Shown here one piece after another: positions 1-8,048 of a stretch of 64,000 nucleotides of DNA. The notes beneath the pieces are model-generated. The model was given only the letters and a program-made list of their open reading frames with translations. It did not search any database and had not been told where the DNA came from. Numbering within the stretch: position 1 is the stretch's first letter; every line of letters begins with the position of its first letter. The stretch lies in NCBI GenBank assembly GCA_945900785.1, contig CAMDJM010000013.1, forward strand, positions 20,636 through 84,635, read 5' to 3'. The DNA is from Akkermansia muciniphila. GTDB taxonomy: Bacteria > Verrucomicrobiota > Verrucomicrobiia > Verrucomicrobiales > V1-33. Position numbers and translations under genes: made by a program.

Positions 1-126
1 TACTTCATCCAGGGTGATCACCTGAAGCTCATGGCTGGCGCGGAATACTCACAACTCGACGGCGGAGCGAAGGGCGGTGATCTCGATTCCCTGACACTCC
101 TGACCGGAATCCGCCTTTCTTTCTAA
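1..126 (+). CDS. C-terminal end of an outer-membrane porin-like protein (partial)
   Basis: The window opens inside a reading frame that ends with TAA at 124-126. The 41 visible residues alternate polar and hydrophobic positions (KLMAGAEYSQL, then SLTLLTGIRLSF) and end in phenylalanine, the usual last residue of a Gram-negative outer-membrane beta-barrel. The pattern fits the last two strands of a phosphate-selective (OprO/OprP) type porin, but the stretch is too short to fix the family. Most of the gene lies upstream of the window. The next gene starts about 115 bp later on the same strand. Confidence 0.5.
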   Translation, partial: YFIQGDHLKLMAGAEYSQLDGGAKGGDLDSLTLLTGIRLSF

Positions 127-241
127 CTTAAAAATCATTCCCGGAAAACAAAATGAATCGCTGAGGTCAAAAAGCCGCACCGGAGGCAATCGAGCATCTC
201 GCCCGAACCGTCTTCGGGGAATAGATTAGCAGCATGACATC

Positions 242-1744
242 ATGACTCCAAGTCTGCATGCCGCGCAGATCGCTGTAACTTCGCTGCCCATCGCGCGATC
301 TTCACACAACGTGTCCCGCTTTTTCATCTCCTTCGTCCCGTTTGCGTTCCTGCTTTGCGGCAATCTCCATGCGCCCACCGGGCAGGAGGCCGAGGCGCGT
401 CTCCGTATGGCGCTGCAGATCGCCCGCGAAACGAATGGCCGTGCGCTCGTGGCCGGAGTCGAAAAACTGGGCCGTGATTTCAAACGCGCCTTCCCTGCGG
501 ATGCGGAGGAGCAGGTTTGCAAAGTGGAGAAATCGGTCGGCATTGATCCCGGCGGCTGGAGCATGGCGGGGGAGCCGCTTTTCCACCCGACGCAGGAGAT
601 GGGCGGGAAGCTGAAGGCCGCCAAGCCGAAGCTGGACGCGGCGATGAAATCCGACAATGCAGCGGCGGTGCGTGAAGTAACTGCGGAGGTGATAGCGATT
701 CTCGGTGACCAAGCGGGTGTGCCCGATGGCAGGCGCGCGGGGCGCAAGGTGGATGCGACTGCGTGGACGATGGGCGAGGGGGAGGCGGTGCGGCTTTTCA
801 TGGATGCGATGAAGGCCGAGGGCCCGATGGTGCGCGGACTTTCCGAGGGAAAAATGCTGCCGGATGCGATGGCGCGCACCTATGCCTACATCCTCACGGG
901 CGCGGTCACGGCGCGGCCATTTGTGGAGAAGCATCAGCCCGGCGATCTCGCGGCACTTGATGGGCTCGTGCGGGGCGTCGCGGGGATCCTTGTGAAACTC
1001 CAGCAGCCCGAAGGGCATTTCCCATTTCCTGACCTGCGCGGGAAAAGCATCCGTTTCGGCGACATGATCGGAAAGGCGATGGCCGATGGAAAGGCAGAGG
1101 TGCGCGATGGGTGGGTGGTGACGGCGGACCCTGACGGCGGGACGCAGTTCGACACCGGGCTGTGCGGAACGTCGCTGCTGCTCGCGGGGAAGATTTACGG
1201 CAGCGATGAGTGGAAGAATGCGGGCCTGCGCGCAGCGGATTGGGCGCTCGGCCAGCAGTGCTGTGGGAATTTCAACTATAATGCTTTCTCCGTATCGCTG
1301 CTAGCGAACGCGGCGCGCTTGACTGGCGGGGCAAAATATCTCGACGGCGCACTGCGGAAATTCCGCGTGGGCGTGGCACCGGGGCAGGCACCGAACGGGC
1401 GCTGGCTCGACAGCCATAACGCGCGGACGGTTTACCATGTGATCATCATGCGTGCGCTAGGAGATCTCGCGGTGGCGTTGCCTGCGGAAAAACGGGCGGA
1501 GGTGGAATCGGTGGCAAAGCCTGCGGTGCGCGCGATGCTGGATGAATTCGACGCGATGGGCGTCACCGTTGAGGCATTGCCGGAATTGATCACGCTGGCG
1601 AACATTTTTCCCGGAGATACGCGTCTCGCCGACAGCGTGAAACGGATGGCAGTCAGCATCGCGGCGAAATGCACGGACGGAAAACGGGTGAAGATGGGGG
1701 CCTCGCCGCATCAACTCGCGGCGCTCCCGCTTGCTATGAAATAA
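242..1744 (+). CDS. Secreted protein of unknown function, probable alpha/alpha-toroid fold
   Basis: A 500-codon open frame. I do not recognise the family. The ATG at 242 gives a long N-terminal leader, and an in-frame GTG at 311 begins a tidier signal peptide (VSRFFISFVPFAFLLCG), so the start is uncertain. The body is mostly helical. From about residue 290 it has helical-hairpin segments rich in Gly and aromatic residues (FDTGLCGTSLLLAGKIYG, CCGNFNYNAFSVSLLANAA), as seen in alpha/alpha six-barrel proteins such as pectate-lyase-like or terpenoid-cyclase-like folds. That resemblance is structural guesswork. The last 288 bp overlap antisense with the C-terminal extension of the halogenase-like gene. 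Confidence 0.6.
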   Translation: MTPSLHAAQIAVTSLPIARSSHNVSRFFISFVPFAFLLCGNLHAPTGQEAEARLRMALQIARETNGRALVAGVEKLGRDFKRAFPADAEEQVCKVEKSVGIDPGGWSMAGEPLFHPTQEMGGKLKAAKPKLDAAMKSDNAAAVREVTAEVIAILGDQAGVPDGRRAGRKVDATAWTMGEGEAVRLFMDAMKAEGPMVRGLSEGKMLPDAMARTYAYILTGAVTARPFVEKHQPGDLAALDGLVRGVAGILVKLQQPEGHFPFPDLRGKSIRFGDMIGKAMADGKAEVRDGWVVTADPDGGTQFDTGLCGTSLLLAGKIYGSDEWKNAGLRAADWALGQQCCGNFNYNAFSVSLLANAARLTGGAKYLDGALRKFRVGVAPGQAPNGRWLDSHNARTVYHVIIMRALGDLAVALPAEKRAEVESVAKPAVRAMLDEFDAMGVTVEALPELITLANIFPGDTRLADSVKRMAVSIAAKCTDGKRVKMGASPHQLAALPLAMK

Positions 1745-3004
1745 CGCACTGCGTGAGGGAGGGGTGACGCCCCGGATCAAGAGACGGGCGGCACTGCCCA
1801 GGATGAACTGGCTGCGCCGGGACTTTGTCAGGGCGCCAGCCGTCATGCAGGCGATGTGGCGGTTCAGCAGGCGGTCGATCCGCTGCTGGACGGGATGCGG
1901 CCGGTTCTGGCGCATCAGGTGGCCGGCTTCGTAGAGCGAGAAAATCGGCCCATCATAAAAGTAGCGGATGAGCCGCGTCCAATCGCGATACCAGCGCCGC
2001 ATCGTGGCATCGTAGGGCCGGAGACTGCGGCCTGCCGCCAGGGTGGCATCCAGTTGTGCCGCAGACTCCATCGCCAGAAAGAGACCGGACGAGAGCATAG
2101 GATCCACAAAGCCGAAGGCGTCACCAATGGCCGCCCAACCCGCACCGTGGGAGCGATGGGAGGTCAGTTGATAGTTGCTATAACTGCCGCAGGGGGAGAT
2201 GCGCCGGGCGTGGCGGCCGGCTTCCTCCAGCAGGGGCTCATGGGCGAGACAGTAGGCGAGGCGTTCCTCCGCCGTCGCGCCAGCAGCACGGGCAGCTGCT
2301 TTTCCCAAAACGATGCCAAAGGACATCTTCCGGTCCGGCAGCGGAATGCGCCAGCTCCAGCCCTGGTTGAGGCGGGTGATCAGCACCTGACCGGCAGGAG
2401 AGGGCATGCCAAAATCCTGATAGTGGGCAAAGTGCGAGATGTCATCCCGCAGACCACGCTCAGCGCCGATGCCAAGCAGGCGGGCGAAGAACCGGGAGCG
2501 TCCGGTGGCATCGACCAAAAGGTCAGGGGGCTGGCCCCGGAACGTGGGCGCAAAGGCGTGCAACGCCTCCCCGGCGGCGGGGTCGAGCGAGAGTTCTGTC
2601 AGGGCACCGGGGGCGTGGCGCACCAGCCCGGCCCGGTGCGGAATAAAGCAGGCCCCAAGTTCGGCTGCGCGGGTTTTCAGCAAGCCGTCGAAAGGCAGCC
2701 GGTCCACATTGTAGGCGTAAGCAGGCAGTTGCGGCGCAACGGGCGAGAAATTGAAGTGGATGGACGGTGCCAGGGGATGCAGGAAGGAAACCCCGGGCTT
2801 GTGCTGGCTGATGGCGGCGGTGCGTTCCTCAATCCCAAGACGGCGCAGCAGGGGAACCACCGCTGGGATGAGACTTTCCCCGACCAGCATTTCCGGGCGT
2901 TTCCCATCATCAAAAACCACCACCGGAACCCCTCTGGACGCCAGCAGCGCGGCCAGGGTGCAGGCCGCAGGACCAGCTCCGAGAATGGCGACACGTCTGG
3001 GCAT
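1457..3004 (-). CDS. Flavin-dependent halogenase-like FAD oxidoreductase
   Basis: The 515-residue product starts with a Rossmann FAD-binding motif (GAGPAACTLAALLASRG, residues 9-25) and carries GESLIP at 43-48. It also has the WxWxIP signature of flavin-dependent halogenases (WSWRIP, 216-221) and the late FAD motif GDAFGFVDPMLSSG (294-307). Lys69 in HKPGVSF falls where the catalytic lysine of phenolic and tryptophan halogenases sits. Family members use FADH2, O2 and halide, usually on a bound or free aromatic substrate. No flavin reductase or biosynthetic cluster is adjacent, so the substrate is unknown. The recognisable domain ends near residue 424. Residues 420-515 run antisense through the neighbouring gene and are basic and low in complexity, suggesting a lost stop codon. 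Confidence 0.75.
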   Translation of the reverse strand: MPRRVAILGAGPAACTLAALLASRGVPVVVFDDGKRPEMLVGESLIPAVVPLLRRLGIEERTAAISQHKPGVSFLHPLAPSIHFNFSPVAPQLPAYAYNVDRLPFDGLLKTRAAELGACFIPHRAGLVRHAPGALTELSLDPAAGEALHAFAPTFRGQPPDLLVDATGRSRFFARLLGIGAERGLRDDISHFAHYQDFGMPSPAGQVLITRLNQGWSWRIPLPDRKMSFGIVLGKAAARAAGATAEERLAYCLAHEPLLEEAGRHARRISPCGSYSNYQLTSHRSHGAGWAAIGDAFGFVDPMLSSGLFLAMESAAQLDATLAAGRSLRPYDATMRRWYRDWTRLIRYFYDGPIFSLYEAGHLMRQNRPHPVQQRIDRLLNRHIACMTAGALTKSRRSQFILGSAARLLIRGVTPPSRSALFHSKRERRELMRRGPHLHPFSVRAFRRDADCHPFHAVGETRISGKNVRQRDQFRQCLNGDAHRVEFIQHRAHRRLCHRFHLRPFFRRQRHREIS

Positions 3005-3188
3005 AGGGAGATGGATTAAGAGTCAATCGGGGTGAAAAGCGGCGAAGCCAGCACAGGTCCGGCCAGCCAGGACGGGAAACGATCCACCAATTTCCAAAGG
3101 AAGCAAATTGGAAGGACGCTCCTGATGACACGACAGATGCCATTCAGCCTCAGACATCCTGACCTGCCTGAAGGTGAGTGCTGAACCC

Positions 3189-3716
3189 TCAGTCGAAGGT
3201 GTTCCATTGCTTCGATGAGGAGTCGTAGCTGCACCGCAGCCACCCGGGAAGTTCGAATGAGACGTGGAAGCGGTCGGGAGCCACTGAAAGTGTAAAAGGC
3301 GTCCCGCGAAATCCCATCCGTGTGCGCGGCTCGATTGGGAGATAAGTCGGAACGAGGTCGCCGAGAGACTGTGGGTAGTAGCCGGTGGCAGAATAAAAAC
3401 GCCCGACAGCGGCGATGATGGGCTTTGCCGCCGCGATGGATGCCTCCCGCTGGCGGGCTGAGATGAAGCCAGCGGCCCATGAGGAAGATAAGACGACAAA
3501 GAGGCCAGTGCCGAAGTAGAGAACGACGCGCCATCGCCGACGAATCACGCCCACCACGACGGCGGCGAAAAAGCCGGCGAGCGATACCGCTATCAACAAG
3601 CCAAGCAGACCCGTCGCAGCAAAACCGAAGGACGCACCTACCTGAAACGCCACGAGAGCAGCCCACCCGGGTAGGACGCTGACAAGAAGCACGCTCTGTT
3701 TGGTTTTCGTTTTCAC
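3189..3716 (-). CDS. Three-helix membrane protein with pilin/GspG-like C-terminal segment
   Basis: 175 residues from a GTG at 3716; the frame stays open further upstream, but the sequence there is not protein-like. Three hydrophobic helices occupy about residues 8-75 (for example AATGLLGLLIAVSLAGFFAAV). The soluble part contains AAVGRFYSATGYYPQSLGDL. This resembles the region after the hydrophobic helix in type II secretion pseudopilins, where FY..TG.YP..L..L is common. It may be a small envelope protein with a pilin-like lobe. No secretion genes lie nearby and function is unknown. The 184 bp downstream contain a dispersed repeat also found near 29650. Confidence 0.6.
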   Translation of the reverse strand: MKTKTKQSVLLVSVLPGWAALVAFQVGASFGFAATGLLGLLIAVSLAGFFAAVVVGVIRRRWRVVLYFGTGLFVVLSSSWAAGFISARQREASIAAAKPIIAAVGRFYSATGYYPQSLGDLVPTYLPIEPRTRMGFRGTPFTLSVAPDRFHVSFELPGWLRCSYDSSSKQWNTFD

Positions 3717-3832
3717 GGGACGTGCCCTCCATCGACTAACGCCTAAGCTGTGCCGGCCGTCAGGTCGGGGATAGGCATGAAGACGGGGTAGCTGGTAGGT
3801 GTTGAGCCAGGCTGATGGTGGCCTGCGGAAGG

Positions 3833-4642
3833 TCAGTCCTTTTTGCCCAGTTCCCCACGCAGCCAGCCCGGGCGGTTGGTGGTGATGGCATCCACTCCTG
3901 CGGATTCCAACTGCTTTGCCCTGGTGGCGTCGTCCACGGTCCACATCAGTAATTTTAAATGCCTGGCCTTCACCGCTGCCGTGAATGCCGCTGTCACAGG
4001 CCAGTCCGAATGCAAATTCAGCCCGGCAAAGCCCGCCTCCTGACAAATGGCCAGCAGTGGCTCCAACGTGGGCAGCGCTCCCGTCTGGGAGTCCGCCTTG
4101 TAACTGCTTAAAAAATAATGCTCCAACTCCGGCAGGGCCTTTTGGGAAGCCCGCAGGGTATCTTCCTGGAAACTGATCACCCGCATCTGCCCGGCCTTCA
4201 GACCAGCCGCCCGGATGACCCTGACAAATTCCGGAATAATCTCCGGTCCATCCTTCAACTCCAGCACGATATGGCGGCCCGACGTCACCGTGGCGAGGAT
4301 GGCGTCCAGCGTGGGCACGCGTTCTCCCTTGAAGGCAGCCCCTTTGAATGCGCCCACATCCAGTTGCTGGATTTCAGCCAGATTCAACTCCTTGATCTTC
4401 CGCGCCGGCGTCTCAAACCGTTTCGTATCCGCATCATGGAACACCGCCAGCTTCCCATCCCGGCTCAGCCACAGGTCCAACTCCACCGCATCCGCACCCT
4501 GCTCCCAGCCCAGCTTCATGGAGTTCAGAGTATTTTCCGGCGCATCATGGGAGGCCCCGCGGTGGGCGATGATTTCCAAACCAGGCAACCACGCCGGCAT
4601 GAACAGGACCAGCGGCAAACAAAGGCGGAGAGAGGACTTCAT
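3833..4642 (-). CDS. Glycerophosphodiester phosphodiesterase (GDPD), exported
   Basis: The 269-residue protein hydrolyses glycerophosphodiesters to glycerol 3-phosphate and an alcohol. Family hallmarks are clear: the catalytic HRG triad with ENT (IIAHRGASHDAPENT, about residues 24-38), the metal-binding ELDLWLSRDGKLAVFHD block with its second active-site histidine, VLELKDG mid-protein, and a C-terminal MWTVDD followed by GVDAITTNRPG. A signal peptide (LCLPLVLFMPAWLPG) suggests export to the periplasm, like GlpQ rather than cytosolic UgpQ. The length is about normal for UgpQ-size members. The upstream neighbour trpS ends 43 bp away on the same strand, so co-transcription is possible. Confidence 0.9.
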   Translation of the reverse strand: MKSSLRLCLPLVLFMPAWLPGLEIIAHRGASHDAPENTLNSMKLGWEQGADAVELDLWLSRDGKLAVFHDADTKRFETPARKIKELNLAEIQQLDVGAFKGAAFKGERVPTLDAILATVTSGRHIVLELKDGPEIIPEFVRVIRAAGLKAGQMRVISFQEDTLRASQKALPELEHYFLSSYKADSQTGALPTLEPLLAICQEAGFAGLNLHSDWPVTAAFTAAVKARHLKLLMWTVDDATRAKQLESAGVDAITTNRPGWLRGELGKKD

Positions 4643-4685
4643 AACTAAATAAATAAAAAAGGTTGCCCCGTCTCCAATTTCCCGC

Positions 4686-5651
4686 TCAGGCCCCCAACCC
4701 CATCGCTTTCCTGACGCGTTCCAGGGTCACGCGGGCGACGCTGCGGGCGCGTCCGGCACCACCGGCGAGGACTTGGGCCACGTAGGCAGGGTCGGCCACC
4801 AATTCCGCGCGGCGCTGGCGGGGAGCTTCGAATTTCAGCCAGATGGCTTCGAAGAGACGTTGTTTGAAGTCACCATACCCAGTGCCGCCAGCGCGGAAGT
4901 CGTGCTCCATTTTTGCCACCGCTTCAGGATCCGCGACCAGTTTGTAGAGAGTCATGATGAGGGAGGAGTCAGGGTCCTTCGGATCCTCCACAGGGGTGGA
5001 GTCGGTCTGGATCTGCATGATGATTTTCCGGAGTGCCTTTTCGGGGGCAAAAAGCGGGATGATGTTATTGTAGCTTTTGCTCATCTTTTGGCCATCCAGC
5101 CCGGGCACCACGGCGGTGGATTCCTGGATGCGGGGCTCAGGGATTTTCAGGATTTCACCGTAGAGGTGGTTGACGCTTTTGGCGATGTCGCGGGTAACTT
5201 CCACGTGCTGCTTCTGGTCTTTGCCCACCGGCACGACGTCGCTGTCATACAACAGAATATCCGCCGCCATGAGCACGGGATAGGCGAAGAGGCCATGGAA
5301 AGCTTCCATGCCCCGGGCCGTTTTGTCCTTGTAGGAATGGCAGCGTTCCAGCAGGCCCATCGGCGTCACCGTGCTGAGCAGCCAGGAGAGTTCGCAGACT
5401 TCCGGCACGTCGCTTTGGCGGAAGAAGACGGCTTTTTCCGGATCCAGCCCGCAGGCCAGAAAATCCAGGGCCAGATCCTGGCAATGCTGGCGGAGCAGCA
5501 GAGGGTCCCTGACGCTGGTGAGGGAGTGATAGTCCGCGATGAAGTAAAAAGCCTCTCCTTCATGCTGCAGCTGCAGGGCAGGCTGCATCATGCCGAAGTA
5601 GTTCCCGAGATGAAGCCGGCCGGAGGGTTGGAGTCCAGAAAGGATGCGCAT
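4686..5651 (-). CDS. trpS: Tryptophanyl-tRNA synthetase
   Basis: 321 residues, close to bacterial TrpRS length. This class Ic synthetase activates tryptophan with ATP and charges tRNA-Trp in the cytosol. The HIGH-type signature appears as PSGRLHLGNYFG at residues 9-20 and the KMSKS loop as GQKMSKSYNN (about residues 190-199). The expected mid-domain D-Q-x-H segment (GKDQKQHVEVTRDIA) lies between them. The initiating ATG is at 5649-5651, 14 bp from the stop of the dedA-type gene upstream on the same strand, so the two are probably co-transcribed. Confidence 0.95.
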   Translation of the reverse strand: MRILSGLQPSGRLHLGNYFGMMQPALQLQHEGEAFYFIADYHSLTSVRDPLLLRQHCQDLALDFLACGLDPEKAVFFRQSDVPEVCELSWLLSTVTPMGLLERCHSYKDKTARGMEAFHGLFAYPVLMAADILLYDSDVVPVGKDQKQHVEVTRDIAKSVNHLYGEILKIPEPRIQESTAVVPGLDGQKMSKSYNNIIPLFAPEKALRKIIMQIQTDSTPVEDPKDPDSSLIMTLYKLVADPEAVAKMEHDFRAGGTGYGDFKQRLFEAIWLKFEAPRQRRAELVADPAYVAQVLAGGAGRARSVARVTLERVRKAMGLGA

Positions 5652-5665
5652 GGCTGCCAGTCGCG

Positions 5666-6340
5666 CTACGGTGAAGGGGTGTCAATCGCTCCCCGTTTAT
5701 TCGCCGCCCGGGCCTGCAGCAACCCGATGATGGCAGGCAGCAGGCTCACGAAAATAATCCCGATGACGACCAGTTCAAAGTGCTTCTTCACGGTTTCCAA
5801 CTGGCCGAAGAAATATCCGGCAGGAATGATGAGGGCTACCCAGAGCACGGCACCCACCACGTTGAAATACATGAACTTGCCGTAATCCATCCTTCCGCTG
5901 CCCGCCACAAATGGGGCAAAGGTGCGGACAATCGGGACGAAGCGCGCGATGATCAGCGTTTTGCCACCATATTTTTCGTAAAAGGCATTGGTCTTGTCGA
6001 TATGATCCTGTTTCACAATACGGGGAAATTTCCGCATCAGCCACTGGCTGAGGTGCCGCCCAATCCAGTAATTGACCGAGTCTCCCAAAATAGCCGCCGT
6101 AAGAATCACCAGGCTGACCAACCAGACATTCATGCCCATTTCCGGGCGCGCCGAGATGGCCCCCACGGCGAAAAGCAAGGAATCCCCCGGAAGAAATGGG
6201 GTGATCACCAGCCCGGTTTCGGCAAAAATGATGGCGAAAAGAATGCCATAGACCGCCACTGGATGCAATTGCTGAACCCAGCCTTCCAGATATTCATTGA
6301 TGTGGCGGATGAGATCCCAGGCTTTAAGTAGTAGTTCCAT
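5666..6340 (-). CDS. DedA family membrane protein
   Basis: 224 residues with several hydrophobic helices. It carries the DedA/SNARE-associated pattern: FAETGLVITPFLPGDSLLF near residue 40, ILGDSVNYWIGR mid-protein, the FYEKYGGKTLIIARFVPIVRTF segment split over residues 134-156, and the APFVAGSGRM motif that follows. DedA proteins are inner-membrane proteins linked to membrane energetics, and some members flip undecaprenyl phosphate or phosphatidylethanolamine. The exact activity here cannot be read from the sequence. The start codon lies next to a 348-bp non-coding stretch, so the promoter for dedA and trpS is probably there. Confidence 0.9.
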   Translation of the reverse strand: MELLLKAWDLIRHINEYLEGWVQQLHPVAVYGILFAIIFAETGLVITPFLPGDSLLFAVGAISARPEMGMNVWLVSLVILTAAILGDSVNYWIGRHLSQWLMRKFPRIVKQDHIDKTNAFYEKYGGKTLIIARFVPIVRTFAPFVAGSGRMDYGKFMYFNVVGAVLWVALIIPAGYFFGQLETVKKHFELVVIGIIFVSLLPAIIGLLQARAANKRGAIDTPSP

Positions 6341-6688
6341 GCTGAATTGGGTAGGGGCGGGAAGATGGGGTGCAAAGGCAGCTCAACGGCAAGGCTGGTT
6401 CCGTTCCACCCGGTGGGCGGATTTGGGGATTACTGGGCCATTCCATGGTGCGCGGACCATAGGTGGCGTTTGTGTTTTGTCACCGGAAGAAAAGCGCCGC
6501 CCCCTCCAATCCGGCCCAGGCCGGGTTTTCAGGGGCTGGGGATGAAGGCGGATCCACGCCGATGGATCAGCTCAAAATCCTGCCACCGGTTCAATTTTAC
6601 GGGTTTTGGGGTTTTGGCTCCATGGCAGTGCATTAAAAATTCAAAGTTGCAAATTGCACCGGGCAGAAAATGGGAAAAAACTAACCCC
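6341..6688. other. Non-coding stretch between divergent dedA and the lipid operon
   Basis: No convincing gene lies in these 348 bp; an open frame that crosses it in phase with the downstream gene has no protein-like composition. The final 60 bp become AT-rich, with an imperfect GTGCA/TGCAC inverted repeat at about 6629-6660. This is a plausible place for divergent promoters and an operator, although no clear -35/-10 pair could be assigned. Confidence 0.4.
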
Positions 6689-7381
6689 ATGGAACCTCCA
6701 TCCGCCCGGCGGCCTCTGACAACCCGCGACAAGGCCTGGGCGCAACGCCTTGCCCGGCTGATGGCGGCCTGCGGCATTTCGCCCAATGCCATCTCTCTTT
6801 GGAGCATCGGCTTTTCCGGGTTGGGGGCCTGGGCTTTGGTGCTGGCGGGCAAACCCGGGACGGGACAAGGACTGGGAATCATTTGCTATCTGGCCGCCGC
6901 CACTGCCATCCAGCTCCGGCTGTTGTGCAATCTGTTGGATGGCATGCTGGCCATCGAATGCGGGAAAAAAAGTGTCACCGGGGGGATTTACAACGAAGCG
7001 CCGGACCGGCTGGCAGACGTGCTGCTGCTGGTGACGGCAGGTCAGACTGCAGGCCCCTTGTGGGGGACTTCCCTTCCTCTGGGCTGGCTGGCGGCGGTAT
7101 TGGCCGTGGGCACCGCTTATGTCAGGGCACTGGGCGGCACCCTGACCGGCACGCAAAATTTCATGGGCCCCATGGCCAAGCAGCACCGCATGTTTGTGCT
7201 GACGCTGGCGTGCCTGGTTGCGGCCCTGTTCAGGATGGAAAGACCGGACATGATTAACGCCGAAGCCCACCTCTGGCCTGCCGTGATGCATCTCATCGTC
7301 CTCGGCTCAGCCTGGACCTGCGTGCGCCGTCTGCGGGAAATCGTCCGCTTATTGAAAGCCGGAACCGTGGAAAAATCCTGA
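6689..7381 (+). CDS. CDP-alcohol phosphatidyltransferase family protein (variant active site)
   Basis: 230 residues from the ATG at 6689, chosen because homology-like sequence begins there (TTRDKAWAQRLARLMAACGISPNAIS). The core LLDGMLAIECGKKSVTG followed by IYNEAPDRLAD occupies the place of the CDP-alcohol phosphotransferase motif DGxxARxxxxxxxxGxxxDxxxD, which transfers a phosphatidyl group from a CDP-lipid to an alcohol. Three positions differ: Asn for the first Asp (NLLDG), Ile for the Arg of AR, and Glu for the first Asp of the last pair. About six hydrophobic helices are visible. It heads a tight run with an acyltransferase and a CdsA-like gene (gaps of 12 and 37 bp), recalling the E. 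coli ynbA/ynbB pair. The alcohol acceptor is unknown. Confidence 0.8.
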   Translation: MEPPSARRPLTTRDKAWAQRLARLMAACGISPNAISLWSIGFSGLGAWALVLAGKPGTGQGLGIICYLAAATAIQLRLLCNLLDGMLAIECGKKSVTGGIYNEAPDRLADVLLLVTAGQTAGPLWGTSLPLGWLAAVLAVGTAYVRALGGTLTGTQNFMGPMAKQHRMFVLTLACLVAALFRMERPDMINAEAHLWPAVMHLIVLGSAWTCVRRLREIVRLLKAGTVEKS

Positions 7382-7393
7382 CCTGAACTTCCC

Positions 7394-8011
7394 ATGTTGC
7401 GCTCCTCTGCGGCATTTCTAACCAAGCTGATCACCGGCACCCGCCCGGTCTGGCAGGGGTGCGATCCGGCTTGTCGGGAGCGGCGCGTTTATTTCGCCAA
7501 TCATGGCAGTCATCTGGATTTCGCCACCCTCTGGGCTACCCTGCCGGCAGAAGCCCGTGAGCGCACCCGTCCCGTCGCGGCGGCTGATTACTGGAACCGC
7601 AACCGTTTCACCCGGGGCATCGCCTGTGGCCTCTTCAATGCCCTGCTGATCTCCCGCGAAGGCATCACGCGAAAGGAAAATCCCATCACCCGCATGGCCG
7701 ATGCCCTGCGTCAGGGCGAATCGCTGATCCTCTTTCCGGAGGGCACCCGCTCCCTCGACGGCACGGTAGCAGATTTCAAATCGGGCCTCTGGCACCTGGC
7801 CCACGCCATGCCGGAGGTGGCGCTGGTGCCGGTCTTTCTGCAAAACCTGAACCGCGTGCTGCCGAAGGGGCATGTCCTCCCCATACCTCTGCTGAGCACC
7901 GTGGTCTTTGGAACGCCGCTCCCCGCCGTGCCGGGCGAGACCAAGCCGGAATTCCTCCGCCGTGCCCGCACCGCTCTGACTGATTTGATCCCGGCCGGAT
8001 CCTTCCATTGA
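7394..8011 (+). CDS. 1-acylglycerol-3-phosphate O-acyltransferase-like (PlsC family)
   Basis: 205 residues with the acyltransferase block I motif NHGSHLDFATLW (HX4D, about residues 36-47) and block III FPEGTRSLDG (about 116-125). Between them, ADYWNRNRFTRGIACGLFNALLISREG matches the usual block II region. Members esterify the sn-2 position of lysophosphatidate, making phosphatidate, at the inner membrane. Phosphatidate is the substrate of CdsA, the next gene, and CDP-diacylglycerol is the substrate of the preceding CDP-alcohol transferase. The three genes therefore form a consecutive lipid-head-group pathway. A second PlsC-type gene sits at 56.8 kb. Confidence 0.85.
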   Translation: MLRSSAAFLTKLITGTRPVWQGCDPACRERRVYFANHGSHLDFATLWATLPAEARERTRPVAAADYWNRNRFTRGIACGLFNALLISREGITRKENPITRMADALRQGESLILFPEGTRSLDGTVADFKSGLWHLAHAMPEVALVPVFLQNLNRVLPKGHVLPIPLLSTVVFGTPLPAVPGETKPEFLRRARTALTDLIPAGSFH

Positions 8012-8048
8012 GCGGTTCTGTCCATCCACTTTCCATCCCTTTTTCTTC

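Noticed and set aside
4773..5885. Long plus-strand open frame across trpS and dedA
   Set aside because: It is the antisense shadow of trpS and the start of dedA; its translation is His/Gly/Val-rich with no motif, whereas the minus strand has clear family motifs.
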